A model generated the notes under the pieces. The model saw nothing but the letters and a program-made list of their open reading frames with translations, did no database searches and had not been told where the DNA came from. The position numbers and the translations under genes are program-made. Shown piece by piece: positions 32,801 to 40,489 of a DNA stretch of 64,000 nt (position 1 is its first letter; the number at the start of each line of letters is the position of its first letter). Location of the stretch: the NCBI RefSeq assembly GCF_000234095.1, contig NZ_JH376797.1, forward strand, positions 322,493-386,492, read 5' to 3'. Origin of the DNA: Centipeda infelix ATCC 43532. Its GTDB lineage: Bacteria; Bacillota; Negativicutes; Selenomonadales; Selenomonadaceae.

Positions 32801-33672
32801 ATTGCATCGGCGTGGTTGCGAAACTCAAAGGCGTGAGCACGCCGGAGAGGACCGTCAAGTCGGAATCGCCGGACATGCTGATCGCGGCGGAAGCGGACAT
32901 CTATGCCGTGAAAGTTGCCTTTTATGATCAATTCGGTGAGGGCGCGGAATCCGCACAGCAAGACGTGGCAGTCAAAGCAAAGATTGACAAGGCAGACATC
33001 GAGAACCTTTCCATCGTCTCGGCTGATCTCGATGCGGTACTTGCGAAGCAGCTGCAGGACATGCAGACGGACGCGGCATCTGCCAAACAGACAGCAGGTG
33101 AGGCAAAGACAACGGCGAATAGCGCCAACACAGCGGCGGGTGCAGCGCAGACCACCGCGAATGCGGCGAACACAAAGGGCGATAACGCCATCAAATCCGC
33201 GAACGACGCGAAGAATACCGCTGCTGCTGCACAGAAAACGGCGAATGATGTAGTCGTACGTGTCAAGGCGACGCAGGACAGTGTCACCTCCATCGTCGCC
33301 AAGCTCTCTGGCAACCCGCAGACATCGGGATACAGTGCCATCACGCAGATCTATAGCGGACTGCAACTCAAGGTGGACAAGAACGGTGTCGTCTCAGCGA
33401 TCAACGTCGCGCCGGGCGGTGTGCGCATCGACGGGAAAGTCCTGCACGTCACCGGCGCGACACAATTTGACAACAATATCATAGCGAATCGTATGATACA
33501 GGCGAGGGCAATCACAGCGGATAAGCTCAATGTCGGCAGTCTGTCGGCGATATCGGCAGACATCGGATTGTTACGAACGCGTACAAGCGGTGAACGTGTC
33601 GAGATGGAGAACAACCAGATACGTGTGTACGATGCAAATAATAAACTGCGTGTGCGAATGGGGGTATGGTGA
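29806..33672 (+). CDS. Central tail tip protein, lambda I/J-like
   Basis: A 1288-residue protein. The first ~70 residues (MIQIVMVENPFEMKKEIHSG) resemble gpI-type tail assembly proteins, and residues ~65-130 are Gly/Ala-rich hydrophobic, possibly membrane-active. The rest has the J order: GYGPVDSIDNIRIDYTD, then FDAIFDTAQKRMTAAQKAAN, then fibronectin-III-like repeats at ~800-1060. A Thr/Ala/Asn heptad-like region (~1095-1160) precedes the C-terminal tip. It forms the hub to which receptor-binding proteins attach. The I-J fusion is notable. AAAGGAGGCGAGACG precedes the ATG. Confidence 0.9.
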   Translation: MIQIVMVENPFEMKKEIHSGCYNQGNVCAYVDPTAKDIYLNGVLVEDVEHTYPQDGAQLIVMPHIEGGGLKKVLGFVAMIALTMYAGSIAGGLWRGALGSAFAGGTVGATLASGAVMFLGGKIINSIFPQQTPNMSWMSEQETSRSYGWDIPTPTAMAGQVVGETYGECLPAPQLLEAHVETIGDKQYLNLLYSGGYGPVDSIDNIRIDYTDISVFSGVELETRLGTNDQTPISFFKNTPLDQSVGVELVKGSSVVRTSNSKRASKLEVTLEWPGGLYHINDEGGYENATVKFILKYRRGKDDAWHNFKHQGNTESEYSVTMATADAVRRTFSVEGLEPGQYDVQVTLTERPTTTRYQTMTQWTIMTSYTDGVYSRPNKVLVGLRILATNQLSSGIPSVNWRQKRKTVHVWDPVAGEYVEKAADNPIWAAYDILHHCRKLKNIHTGMYEFVADGVAKESLGAYWEEWVSAAAYADEEILNQDGEKEPRFRFDAIFDTAQKRMTAAQKAANIGHAVIIPHGRNYGVVVDRPGTMTQIFGEGRTTVSTVKGSFSSKEDRARAIEVTYNDGENDFKNTVMTIRSPNYNKDSAWTDNTAPLSLFGVRRRSQAYREAITALATNERQVQTVTLSADIDAIVAEYGDIVGFNHAVSRIGIASGRIVTATKSTVTLDREVEISAAKTYELYIQTAADTLIKRKIAARDYKGDTLLLETPFDDDRIPELHDNYAFGETNKAVKPFRIVGAARNGDMLVDLTLAEYDEAMYATELDYAKYPEVDYTDTSETANVLTVVATERSYEAGDAAVVDVFVKWTMSKSGRSPDGYIVELSGRSGDYSDQNRTEKTSYTFHNVKQGETYDITVKCVFGEITIGGAATMLKVSAGTKAPTVKPDAPQKLNVVMGRTVKVFWNEVTNTHIACYELRTNADKGKTEGLLLQTKDIQASVELKNRKGTLYLFAKNRIGQYSDPAKIDYEKTVPRAPKWLNVAGKMGAVAITTEAVPNDCIGVVAKLKGVSTPERTVKSESPDMLIAAEADIYAVKVAFYDQFGEGAESAQQDVAVKAKIDKADIENLSIVSADLDAVLAKQLQDMQTDAASAKQTAGEAKTTANSANTAAGAAQTTANAANTKGDNAIKSANDAKNTAAAAQKTANDVVVRVKATQDSVTSIVAKLSGNPQTSGYSAITQIYSGLQLKVDKNGVVSAINVAPGGVRIDGKVLHVTGATQFDNNIIANRMIQARAITADKLNVGSLSAISADIGLLRTRTSGERVEMENNQIRVYDANNKLRVRMGVW

Positions 33673-33950
33673 TGGGCGTAGGACTGCAGGTGTTTGGGGA
33701 GAGTGGTGAGATAAAGCTCGACCTTACCAAACGACTGCCAAAGATTATTGGCACAAAAGAAATAACAGGGAGCGGGGAAATTCGATTTGATCAGTATCCA
33801 GGCATGAAGCCTTGGTATTTAACAGGCGGAAGACTTGATGCTGCTGAGGAGGGAAAGACGCCATTTTTGAAAATTGATAACATAAATCGGCGCATTATCT
33901 GGGGCGATCTTGGTAATAAAACGCGAAGCATCCTTTACGGAGTATATTGA
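33672..33950 (+). CDS. Small tail-tip-associated protein, unknown
   Basis: A 92-residue beta-rich protein from ATG 33672, which overlaps the J stop; ATG 33666 is two codons earlier. GVGLQVFGESGEIKLDLTKR and a terminal RSILYGVY segment suggest a small beta sandwich. Its place between the tip hub and the next tail gene suggests a tip or receptor-side part. The composition is more AT-rich than the genes before it. Confidence 0.7.
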   Translation: MGVGLQVFGESGEIKLDLTKRLPKIIGTKEITGSGEIRFDQYPGMKPWYLTGGRLDAAEEGKTPFLKIDNINRRIIWGDLGNKTRSILYGVY

Positions 33951-33951
33951 T

Positions 33952-34692
33952 ATGGCGAAATACTTTGAAGCAGTCAATCCGAACAACGAGTCCATTGTGA
34001 TCGATGATACATTTATGTGTCTGGAGCTTCGCGGCGTTTTTCCGCTTTCGGATTTTCGCCGATATCCAGGAGACACATATCACAATCCCTATTATGAACA
34101 AAAGCATAACCTAGGAGGGGACATTCTTTGGGGATTTGGCTTGAATGGGCTTGCGGGGAAATCATTTTGCCCAGAGATTATGCCATATTTAGGCAGCGTG
34201 TCCGTCTATTTTCGCAATCCAAACGCAGGAAATTTTCACAAAGATAAAATTCTACGGGACGATATTACCACATCAGCAAAACTATATGCATTTTCTCTGG
34301 ACGCGCGATCCCCAACAGAACATATGGCAGGCCTGGAGGTTTATAATGATCTCGGGGAAGTCGTATATTCATCTGCCTACGGGCATTTGCATGTGTTAGC
34401 GTGTGGCTGCGAAAATGAGGTTACTATTTCTCATAACGGATCACCTGTAGTGTTTGTTTTGGGGAAAGATATCTCGTATGACTACCACGTATCCCACAAA
34501 AAGGGCATTGTCGGCGCAGAGTATGCAATGTATCCACAAATTACTGTGGGAGATAATAGTGTCTCGATCAAAAAAATCACAAAAATGATCGCATATGCCG
34601 GCAGTATAAATGATGTTAAGAAAGACCCGAAGTATAAACACTATCGGGGTTCATGGCTTGCTTTTGGATGGCTAGTCGGTGAGGTTATCTAA
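33952..34692 (+). CDS. Tail protein, possible receptor-binding, unknown family
   Basis: A 246-residue protein starting MAKYFEAVNPNNESIVIDDT, beta-rich and Tyr/Asn-rich, ending RGSWLAFGWLVGEVI. ACGGAGTATATTGAT precedes the ATG. The K-YFEA-N-NNE opening is common in proteins placed after J in phages of Gram-negative hosts. The base composition is visibly more AT-rich than neighbouring genes, as often seen in exchanged receptor modules. Function is inferred from position. Confidence 0.7.
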   Translation: MAKYFEAVNPNNESIVIDDTFMCLELRGVFPLSDFRRYPGDTYHNPYYEQKHNLGGDILWGFGLNGLAGKSFCPEIMPYLGSVSVYFRNPNAGNFHKDKILRDDITTSAKLYAFSLDARSPTEHMAGLEVYNDLGEVVYSSAYGHLHVLACGCENEVTISHNGSPVVFVLGKDISYDYHVSHKKGIVGAEYAMYPQITVGDNSVSIKKITKMIAYAGSINDVKKDPKYKHYRGSWLAFGWLVGEVI

Positions 34693-34706
34693 CATAGGAG
34701 GACAAA

Positions 34707-34913
34707 ATGAAAAAGAAGTACATCGTCAATGGGAAGATCACCTACCCACAGGGGGACAGCACTCTCACGAACTTCACATTCACAAACGTGGAGACGGGCG
34801 AGATGTTCAGCCTTGCGACAACAGATCAGACGGAGGCGGACGAAATCACCTACGGCGATCACGTTGTCATCGAGGTGAAGAAGGATCCTGACCCGCCGAA
34901 GGTGCGGGAGTAG
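34707..34913 (+). CDS. Small acidic phage protein, unknown
   Basis: A 68-residue protein, MKKKYIVNGKITYPQGDSTL, followed by TNFTFTNVETGEM and HVVIEVKKDPDPPKVRE. ATAGGAGGACAAA precedes the ATG. It looks like a compact beta protein between receptor-side genes and the lysis genes. No family is recognised. Confidence 0.65.
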   Translation: MKKKYIVNGKITYPQGDSTLTNFTFTNVETGEMFSLATTDQTEADEITYGDHVVIEVKKDPDPPKVRE

Positions 34914-34926
34914 TAGCGGTCAAAGA

Positions 34927-34954
34927 GGCGTGCATCATACGGTGTACGCCTTTT
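34927..34954 (+). terminator. Hairpin between tail and lysis genes
   Basis: GGCGTGCA (34927-34934) and TGTACGCC (34943-34950) pair with one G-T, followed by TTTT. It may be a weak terminator or a spacer that lowers lysis gene expression. Confidence 0.45.
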
Positions 34955-34977
34955 GCATGTCTGGAAAGGATGAGCCT

Positions 34978-35229
34978 ATGGCAAGAGGAGAACTATTCGC
35001 CGAACTTGAGGGAATCAAGGCGCAGATCAAGGCACTCGCGGAGAGTCTGCCGATGGGGCGCGACCAACTCTATGCGATCAACGAGCGTATCGCCCGCCTC
35101 GAGGAAAGCACCAAATCCGCACATCATCGTCTGGATGAATTCAAGCATGACGTGTGCTGGACAATCGGTGTATCGACAACCATTGTCGGTATGTTCGCGA
35201 GCGTCTTGACGTGGGCGCTTGGGAGGTGA
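34978..35229 (+). CDS. XhlA-like lysis accessory protein
   Basis: An 83-residue protein. Residues 1-57 are a charged coiled coil (LFAELEGIKAQIKALAESLP). The C-terminus ends in one membrane segment (TIGVSTTIVGMFASVLTWAL). This is the plan of XhlA/hemolysin-type proteins found before phage holins or amidases. AAAGGATGAGCCT precedes the ATG at 34978. Confidence 0.75.
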   Translation: MARGELFAELEGIKAQIKALAESLPMGRDQLYAINERIARLEESTKSAHHRLDEFKHDVCWTIGVSTTIVGMFASVLTWALGR

Positions 35230-35234
35230 GCAAC

Positions 35235-35402
35235 GTGAAACAGGAGCGGCTTCCTCCGGTCGATTGGATGGTCGGGACAGGACTTGTCATCGTGGCAGTC
35301 CTGTCCGTTTTTTATGGGACGCCCGAGCTTTCGAGCAACGTCACATCGGGACTGATCGGATTTCTCGGGCGGTCGGTAATCAGTAAGAAAGGAGCAAGAT
35401 AA
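35235..35402 (+). CDS. Small membrane protein, holin candidate
   Basis: A 55-residue protein starting at GTG 35235 behind GGGAGGTGAGCAAC. It has one clear hydrophobic helix (MVGTGLVIVAVLSVFYG) followed by a second, weaker apolar stretch and a basic end (SKKGAR). It lies directly before the amidase, where a holin or holin partner is expected. The sequence alone does not name a holin family. Confidence 0.6.
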   Translation: MKQERLPPVDWMVGTGLVIVAVLSVFYGTPELSSNVTSGLIGFLGRSVISKKGAR

Positions 35403-36041
35403 ATGGCACATGTACTTCATCCGTCGCAGATGCGGCGCGTATCGCCCGCAGAACTTGAGAGCCTCGCCATGTACTACCGTGAAGCAATCGCCGACGCAGC
35501 GCGGAAACAGGGGCGTGAGACGAAATTGTACCTTCACTGGTCTGCCGGACACTACGGGCAGTTTTGGGATGATTATCACGTCCAGATCGACAGGGACGGC
35601 GAGATCTACGTCATCGCTGATGGGGAACTGGATGACATTCTGGCGGCAACCTACTGCCGCAACAGCGGCAGTGTAAGCATCTGCCTCCTTGGCTGTGTGG
35701 GAGCAACAACCAACAACCTCGGACAGGAGTCGCCAACGCCGCTGCAGATCGAGGGTATGGCAAAGGCAGTCGCGGCACTCTGTAACGGTCTCTGGCTGAC
35801 CATCGACAAGCAGCGTGTACTCACGCACGGTGAGGCGGCGGACAATGAGGATGGCATCTGCCCGCACGACCCGTACGGCCCAAAGTCGACGTGTGAGCGT
35901 TGGGATCTCGAATACCTCGGTACGATGGAGAGCCCAAAATACCACCCGTGGGCAGAGGACGGCGGACGCGGCGGTGACGTGCTGCGTGGAAAAGCTAATT
36001 GGTACCGTAAGTATTGGCAGGAGAGCGGCGGCACGCCGTGA
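35403..36041 (+). CDS. Endolysin, N-acetylmuramoyl-L-alanine amidase
   Basis: A 212-residue protein with the amidase_2/PGRP pattern: LYLHWSAGHYGQF supplies the first zinc His (45), DDYHVQID follows, and VLTHGEAAD with a nearby HDPYGPKSTCERWDLE supplies the remaining ligands. It cuts the stem peptide from N-acetylmuramic acid. No signal peptide or membrane anchor is visible, so it should need a holin to reach the wall. It begins next to the small membrane protein. Confidence 0.9.
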   Translation: MAHVLHPSQMRRVSPAELESLAMYYREAIADAARKQGRETKLYLHWSAGHYGQFWDDYHVQIDRDGEIYVIADGELDDILAATYCRNSGSVSICLLGCVGATTNNLGQESPTPLQIEGMAKAVAALCNGLWLTIDKQRVLTHGEAADNEDGICPHDPYGPKSTCERWDLEYLGTMESPKYHPWAEDGGRGGDVLRGKANWYRKYWQESGGTP

Positions 36042-36055
36042 AAGGAGATTACATC

Positions 36056-36346
36056 ATGAGCAAGTGGACAGACATCCGTGACAACATCGTCAAGGAACTC
36101 AACGTCGAGCAGGTAACGGAGGAGGCCAAGCAGCGGATCACACGCGCTATCCTCGCCGAGGGCTTGCCGCTGATCGAGCAGAGCGTCGATAAGTTCGTAG
36201 CGCAGATCAAGGAGCAGGCAAAGGATGAGCACGGCTGGTGCTACTGGCGCGATGCGGTCGTCCTGCCCGCAGTCATGCAGGGCTCTGTGTGGCTTATCAA
36301 GATGGTGCTTGATAAGTCGCTGGCACCGACGGTCAAGACTGTGTGA
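36056..36346 (+). CDS. Last phage gene, unknown
   Basis: A 96-residue protein starting MSKWTDIRDNIVKELNVEQV. It has a helical middle and a weakly apolar C-terminus (VVLPAVMQGSVWLIKMVLDK). GTGAAAGGAGATTACATC precedes the ATG. It sits between the endolysin and the prophage-end terminator, so a lysis-associated role is possible, but no lipobox or spanin pattern is present. Confidence 0.65.
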   Translation: MSKWTDIRDNIVKELNVEQVTEEAKQRITRAILAEGLPLIEQSVDKFVAQIKEQAKDEHGWCYWRDAVVLPAVMQGSVWLIKMVLDKSLAPTVKTV

Positions 36347-36370
36347 GACAATAACATAGAGGTGTTCACT

Positions 36371-36405
36371 GCCCCGGAGCTACGGCTCTGGGGCTTATTT
36401 TTGTT
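36371..36405 (+). terminator. Strong terminator ending the late operon
   Basis: GCCCCGGAGC (36371-36380), loop TACG, GCTCTGGGGC (36385-36394), then TTATTTTTG. Ten-base stem with one mismatch or wobble. Confidence 0.88.
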
Positions 36406-36443
36406 GTCTCCCTTTTTGCATTCTCGTCTCCCATTTGTCTCCC
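36404..36443. repeat. GTCTCCC direct repeats, candidate attR region
   Basis: GTCTCCC occurs at 36406-36412, 36426-36432 and 36437-36443; two copies extend to TTGTCTCCC. They lie exactly between the last phage terminator and the host gene rbgA. Direct repeats of this kind often flank the core of tyrosine-integrase attachment sites. The left end is outside the window, so the duplication cannot be confirmed. Confidence 0.5.
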
Positions 36444-36569
36444 GTTTATGGGTTTTTATCTTAAAATATGATATAGTATTGATAATGATGGATTATGATT
36501 TTCTCGTGCTATACATATCCGTATGCTGATAAACTCCAGTAAAATCAACATCTGAGAGGAATACACATA

Positions 36570-37472
36570 ATGATTGATAATGACAACGTAATCGACATCC
36601 CGAGCCTGCAATGGTACCCGGGGCATATGCGGAAGGCAGAGCGGCTGGTTAAGGAGAATCTGAAGCTGGTAGATGTGGTCGTCGAACTGCTTGATGCGCG
36701 GATTCCGATGAGCTCGGCGAATCCCGTGCTGCGCGAAATTGTCGGTGATAAACCGCGCGTTATTGTACTCAATAAGGCAGATCTTGCGGATGAGGCGGCG
36801 ACACGTGCATGGGTGAAATACTTCGCTGCAGGAGGGATTTCGGCGGTTCCAGTGGATGCGGTCAAAGGACGCGGTGTCAAGGAGCTCGTACAGGCGATTG
36901 CAAAATGTGCAAAACCGAAAACGGACAAGCTCGTTCAGCATGGGGCGAAGGCGCGTGCTGCACGCTGCATGATTCTCGGCATTCCGAACGTGGGAAAATC
37001 ATCGCTCATCAACCGACTGTCAGGTGGGGCAAAGACGAAGGTGGAGAATCGTCCCGGCGTCACTCGTGCAAAACAGTGGATTCGTCTCGGTGCACAGCTG
37101 GAACTGCTCGATATGCCGGGGATACTCTGGCCGAAGTTCGAGGATCGGCAGGCTGCACTTCACCTTGCCTTCACGGGGGCAATCAACGACAATGTCTACG
37201 ATGTGGCGAGCGTTGTTCTCCTTCTTCTCGATACGCTTCGCACAAAGTATCCTGTCTACCTCAAGGATCGCTATCGACTGGAGGGGGAGGTTCCAAGCGG
37301 CGTAGAGCTGCTTGAGGAAATCGGACGAAAACGCGGCTGTCTGCGTGCGGGCGGCAGGGTCGATGATGAGAAGGCACAGCAGATTGTATTGACAGATTTT
37401 CGTTGCGGGCGACTCGGGTGCGTTACACTGGATGCGCTTCCGTCCAAAGATTCCGCAGAGGACACGCGGTAA
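36570..37472 (+). CDS. rbgA: Ribosome biogenesis GTPase RbgA (YlqF)
   Basis: A 300-residue circularly permuted GTPase. G4 (NKAD) lies near residue 68, G1 GIPNVGKSS at 137-145, and G3 DMPG after it. The WYPGHMRKAERL start is typical of YlqF. It assembles the 50S subunit. CTGAGAGGAATACACATA precedes the ATG. The gene follows the prophage end. Because the late terminator lies upstream, a host promoter should be present in 36444-36569, but I found no convincing -35/-10 pair there. Confidence 0.94.
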   Translation: MIDNDNVIDIPSLQWYPGHMRKAERLVKENLKLVDVVVELLDARIPMSSANPVLREIVGDKPRVIVLNKADLADEAATRAWVKYFAAGGISAVPVDAVKGRGVKELVQAIAKCAKPKTDKLVQHGAKARAARCMILGIPNVGKSSLINRLSGGAKTKVENRPGVTRAKQWIRLGAQLELLDMPGILWPKFEDRQAALHLAFTGAINDNVYDVASVVLLLLDTLRTKYPVYLKDRYRLEGEVPSGVELLEEIGRKRGCLRAGGRVDDEKAQQIVLTDFRCGRLGCVTLDALPSKDSAEDTR

Positions 37473-37477
37473 AGGAA

Positions 37478-38242
37478 ATGACAAATTTGACGATAAAAGA
37501 AATAGAGAACATATTTCTTCATGGCGATGTGACAGATGACTTGATTGAATCCTGTCGAAGGGATGCAAGGAAATCTGTGCAGACCATTCTGCGCCGCTAC
37601 GAGCGTACACAACGGGAGCGGGAGCGTCTTGATGCGATGTATGTATATGAGCGTGCCGCCGTCGCGGCGGGGCACACGCTTGTTGCAGGTGTGGATGAGG
37701 CGGGGCGCGGCCCTCTTGCGGGTCCTGTGGCCGTTGCCGCTGTCATCCTGCCGCATGAGGCACATCTGCCCCGGATCAATGACTCTAAAAAGCTGTCCCC
37801 CGCCGTGCGCGAAGAACTCTTTGCACAGATTTCCGATATTGCCATATCCTATCATGTTGCACTGATCGATGCGGATACCATCGATTGCATGAACATTCTT
37901 CAGGCGACGAGGATGGGGATGTACGAGGCAATCGCAGCCCTCACGCCCGCCCCCGATGAGGTCTTGATCGATGCCGTGCAGCTGCCGAAACTCTCTATGC
38001 CGTCGCAGTCCATCATCAAGGGGGATGCAAAGTCAGCGTCGATTGCTGCAGCATCGATTTTGGCGAAGGTGACACGCGATCGACTGATGGACGAGTACGA
38101 CTTCACATATCCGAATTACGGCTTTGCAAAGCATAAGGGGTATGGGACACGTGAACATGTCGAGGCGATCCGAACATACGGTGTATGTCCTCTTCACCGC
38201 AAATCCTTTGAGCCGATCCGCTCCATACTGAACAATATATAA
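37478..38242 (+). CDS. rnhB: Ribonuclease HII
   Basis: A 254-residue protein. GVDEAGRGPLAGP (Asp73, Glu74) is the type 2 RNase H active-site motif; NDSKKLSP and, later, IDAVQLPKL supply the other acidic residues. It removes RNA from RNA-DNA hybrids and misincorporated ribonucleotides. It directly follows rbgA, the order found in Bacillus and relatives. The ATG at 37478 has AAAGGA too close for a good ribosome site; TTG 37487 is the alternative start. Confidence 0.94.
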   Translation: MTNLTIKEIENIFLHGDVTDDLIESCRRDARKSVQTILRRYERTQRERERLDAMYVYERAAVAAGHTLVAGVDEAGRGPLAGPVAVAAVILPHEAHLPRINDSKKLSPAVREELFAQISDIAISYHVALIDADTIDCMNILQATRMGMYEAIAALTPAPDEVLIDAVQLPKLSMPSQSIIKGDAKSASIAAASILAKVTRDRLMDEYDFTYPNYGFAKHKGYGTREHVEAIRTYGVCPLHRKSFEPIRSILNNI

Positions 38243-38253
38243 CAGAAAAGGCT

Positions 38254-40398
38254 GTGAATACCGTGTCGATGGAAGCAAATACTACAACAGCATCTCCCGT
38301 CATTCCTGCCGCCTCGCAGATCTCGCAGGGGAGAACGACTGAGAGCGTACAAAACCGCGGAGATCAGGGCGATTCGTCCGCCGCATTCAGTCAACGCACG
38401 AATGTCTCGATTGAAACAGCCATCGACCACATGGCAGATGTCCTATCGAAGATCAACGGACGCCAGCAGACGAATGTTCAGCAGATGCCGCAGGAGCTCA
38501 AGGAAGTTATCCAGAATATGATTCGGCAGTCCTTTTCCCTTGAGACAACCCTTGGTCAGGGACTTGGAAGCACAGCAGCCAGTCAGCGCTTTTCGACCGA
38601 TCAGCTGACAACACTCTCCCGTATGCTCAATCAGCTCGGGACGATGTCCGAGGAAGGCAGTGCACCACAGGTGAGTGATGATCTTGCATCCCTCCTCACG
38701 GGTCTGAAGACGGCTCTTTCCAAGGAGGCGGGTGGAACATTTGAACCGATCATGCTGACAAAGGCGGCGTTTCAGCTGCTCGATACGGGGAATGCGGAAC
38801 TTCTTCCAAAAGATTTGCAGACATTTCTCGCCCAACTGAACGCCCAAGGATCTGCTTCCGCCTCCGGCAATGCGGGGGCGAATTCGCTGACCTTCCTGAA
38901 TCAGCTGGTTCAGCTCCTGATGCCGCGTGGTACGGAAAATACAGCACAGCAAATGCCGCAACCTACAGCGGTGCAGGAGGGTATGGCACAGCCCACAGCG
39001 CAAAATTCAGCCGGAGGGCAAGAGGGACGCACGTCTTCGTCAACGCCAAATACATCATCTGCTGTGCCCGAAGAGACAACACCTGAACAGCAAATGCTCC
39101 GCACACAGACCCCTGTATCGACAACGAATGCAGGGGCAAAAGAGAGCACCACAGCGACACAGCGGCAACCAGCTGGTATGCCGCTGGAAAATACAGGAAA
39201 AGCCCCGCAGCCCCCTGCACAAACGAACTCCTCCACGCCGCAGAGCACACCCCCCGCTGCAAATGAGGTGGGAATTGCACAGAAAGCCGCAGCCGGCGAA
39301 GCACCTCAAGGGATAAATGCCCCCGAACGTGTGCAAACTCCTGCTCCTTCCACAGGAAACACACAAAACGCAGCACAGAACGCAAAGGAAACGACAATGC
39401 CTCTGCCACGACAAGGCGAGTCACAAACTCCTGTGGAAAACAGACCTGCTCCAGACACCGGCACAAAAACGCCAACCAACACAGAGGCACAGACACAGGC
39501 TGCGAAGTCAAATCCGCAAGGGGAGACCGCCGCACAGTCCGTACGTCCGCAGGGAGGACAAGCAGCAGAACTGCCAACTGCCCCAAATACTCCTGCACAC
39601 AGTGCAGCGCAAATGAAGACCCCTGAGATGCAGAGTACGATTCCGCGATTCTTCACGCAGACGATGGAGAATACGCCGCAGACGATGAACGTCCTGCGGA
39701 ATCTTGCACAGACGCTGCTGCAGAACGAGAATTTGAGCCAGAAGGAGGCTCTGCTGCTGCAAAACTTTGTCAGTGGTCGCGGTCAAACACTGAGTGAGGG
39801 AGATGCAAAGCAACTGCAGCAGCTCATTCAGCTGACCCAGCAGAACATTCCCGGTACGGTTCGTCAGGCGGCGTTTGAGCAGCAGATGCCGGATCTTCCA
39901 CGCCTTTGGGCGTTTATGCAGATGGCAGATATCGTAAAGACACGCAAAATGACAGCGGAGCAGTACAAGCGTGCAGGCAGGGATGTCGCGGCTCTTGCAC
40001 TCACCATGCGCAACGCGCTTGAGGGTGAGAATGCTGCGCCGCAGCCTGGACAGCGCTCGATGAACTTTGTCATGCCGCTCTTTATGGGAGCGTCCGAATA
40101 TCCCGCCTATATCCATGTTTACGATGAGACAAAAAAAGACGAGGAGACAGATCTCATAAAAAAGGAGACATGGCTTCGCATCTGTGTGCTCACGGACAAC
40201 ATTGGAACGGTGGAGCTCATCAACCGTATCTACGAGGAGAATCATGTGGATATGCGGCTCTATTTCTCGGATGCTGATGCCGCGTGGGAGTTCCGTCATG
40301 TACTCGACGAGATACGAGAGTCGGCAGACGGAACATCGCTTGTCATCGAGGGCATCCAGATCGGGGCAATCGGCGAGCGTCGTTTCTTCACAAATTGA
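38254..40398 (+). CDS. FliK-like, Gln/Thr/Pro-rich protein (YlqG position)
   Basis: A 714-residue protein from GTG 38254. Residues ~220-470 are very rich in Gln, Thr, Pro and Ala, and look disordered. The final ~120 residues (VMPLFMGASEYPAYIHVYDE ... GAIGERRFFTN) form the globular end seen in FliK/YlqG-type proteins. FliK measures flagellar hook length; here no flagellar gene is near. In Bacillus ylqG occupies the same place after rnhB, and the next gene is the FlhB-C-like ylqH. The function outside the flagellum is unknown. Confidence 0.75.
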   Translation: MNTVSMEANTTTASPVIPAASQISQGRTTESVQNRGDQGDSSAAFSQRTNVSIETAIDHMADVLSKINGRQQTNVQQMPQELKEVIQNMIRQSFSLETTLGQGLGSTAASQRFSTDQLTTLSRMLNQLGTMSEEGSAPQVSDDLASLLTGLKTALSKEAGGTFEPIMLTKAAFQLLDTGNAELLPKDLQTFLAQLNAQGSASASGNAGANSLTFLNQLVQLLMPRGTENTAQQMPQPTAVQEGMAQPTAQNSAGGQEGRTSSSTPNTSSAVPEETTPEQQMLRTQTPVSTTNAGAKESTTATQRQPAGMPLENTGKAPQPPAQTNSSTPQSTPPAANEVGIAQKAAAGEAPQGINAPERVQTPAPSTGNTQNAAQNAKETTMPLPRQGESQTPVENRPAPDTGTKTPTNTEAQTQAAKSNPQGETAAQSVRPQGGQAAELPTAPNTPAHSAAQMKTPEMQSTIPRFFTQTMENTPQTMNVLRNLAQTLLQNENLSQKEALLLQNFVSGRGQTLSEGDAKQLQQLIQLTQQNIPGTVRQAAFEQQMPDLPRLWAFMQMADIVKTRKMTAEQYKRAGRDVAALALTMRNALEGENAAPQPGQRSMNFVMPLFMGASEYPAYIHVYDETKKDEETDLIKKETWLRICVLTDNIGTVELINRIYEENHVDMRLYFSDADAAWEFRHVLDEIRESADGTSLVIEGIQIGAIGERRFFTN

Positions 40399-40489
40399 TA
40401 ACACTGAAAATATTCGTTCTTTCTTGACGTGAAATGAACAGAAAACGTATAATACAGAAGTATGACTAGGGCACAAGGATGGGTGAGAG

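Noticed and set aside
29806-34692. Diversity-generating retroelement around the tail tip
   Set aside because: No reverse transcriptase gene and no repeated template/variable pair seen near the tail genes.
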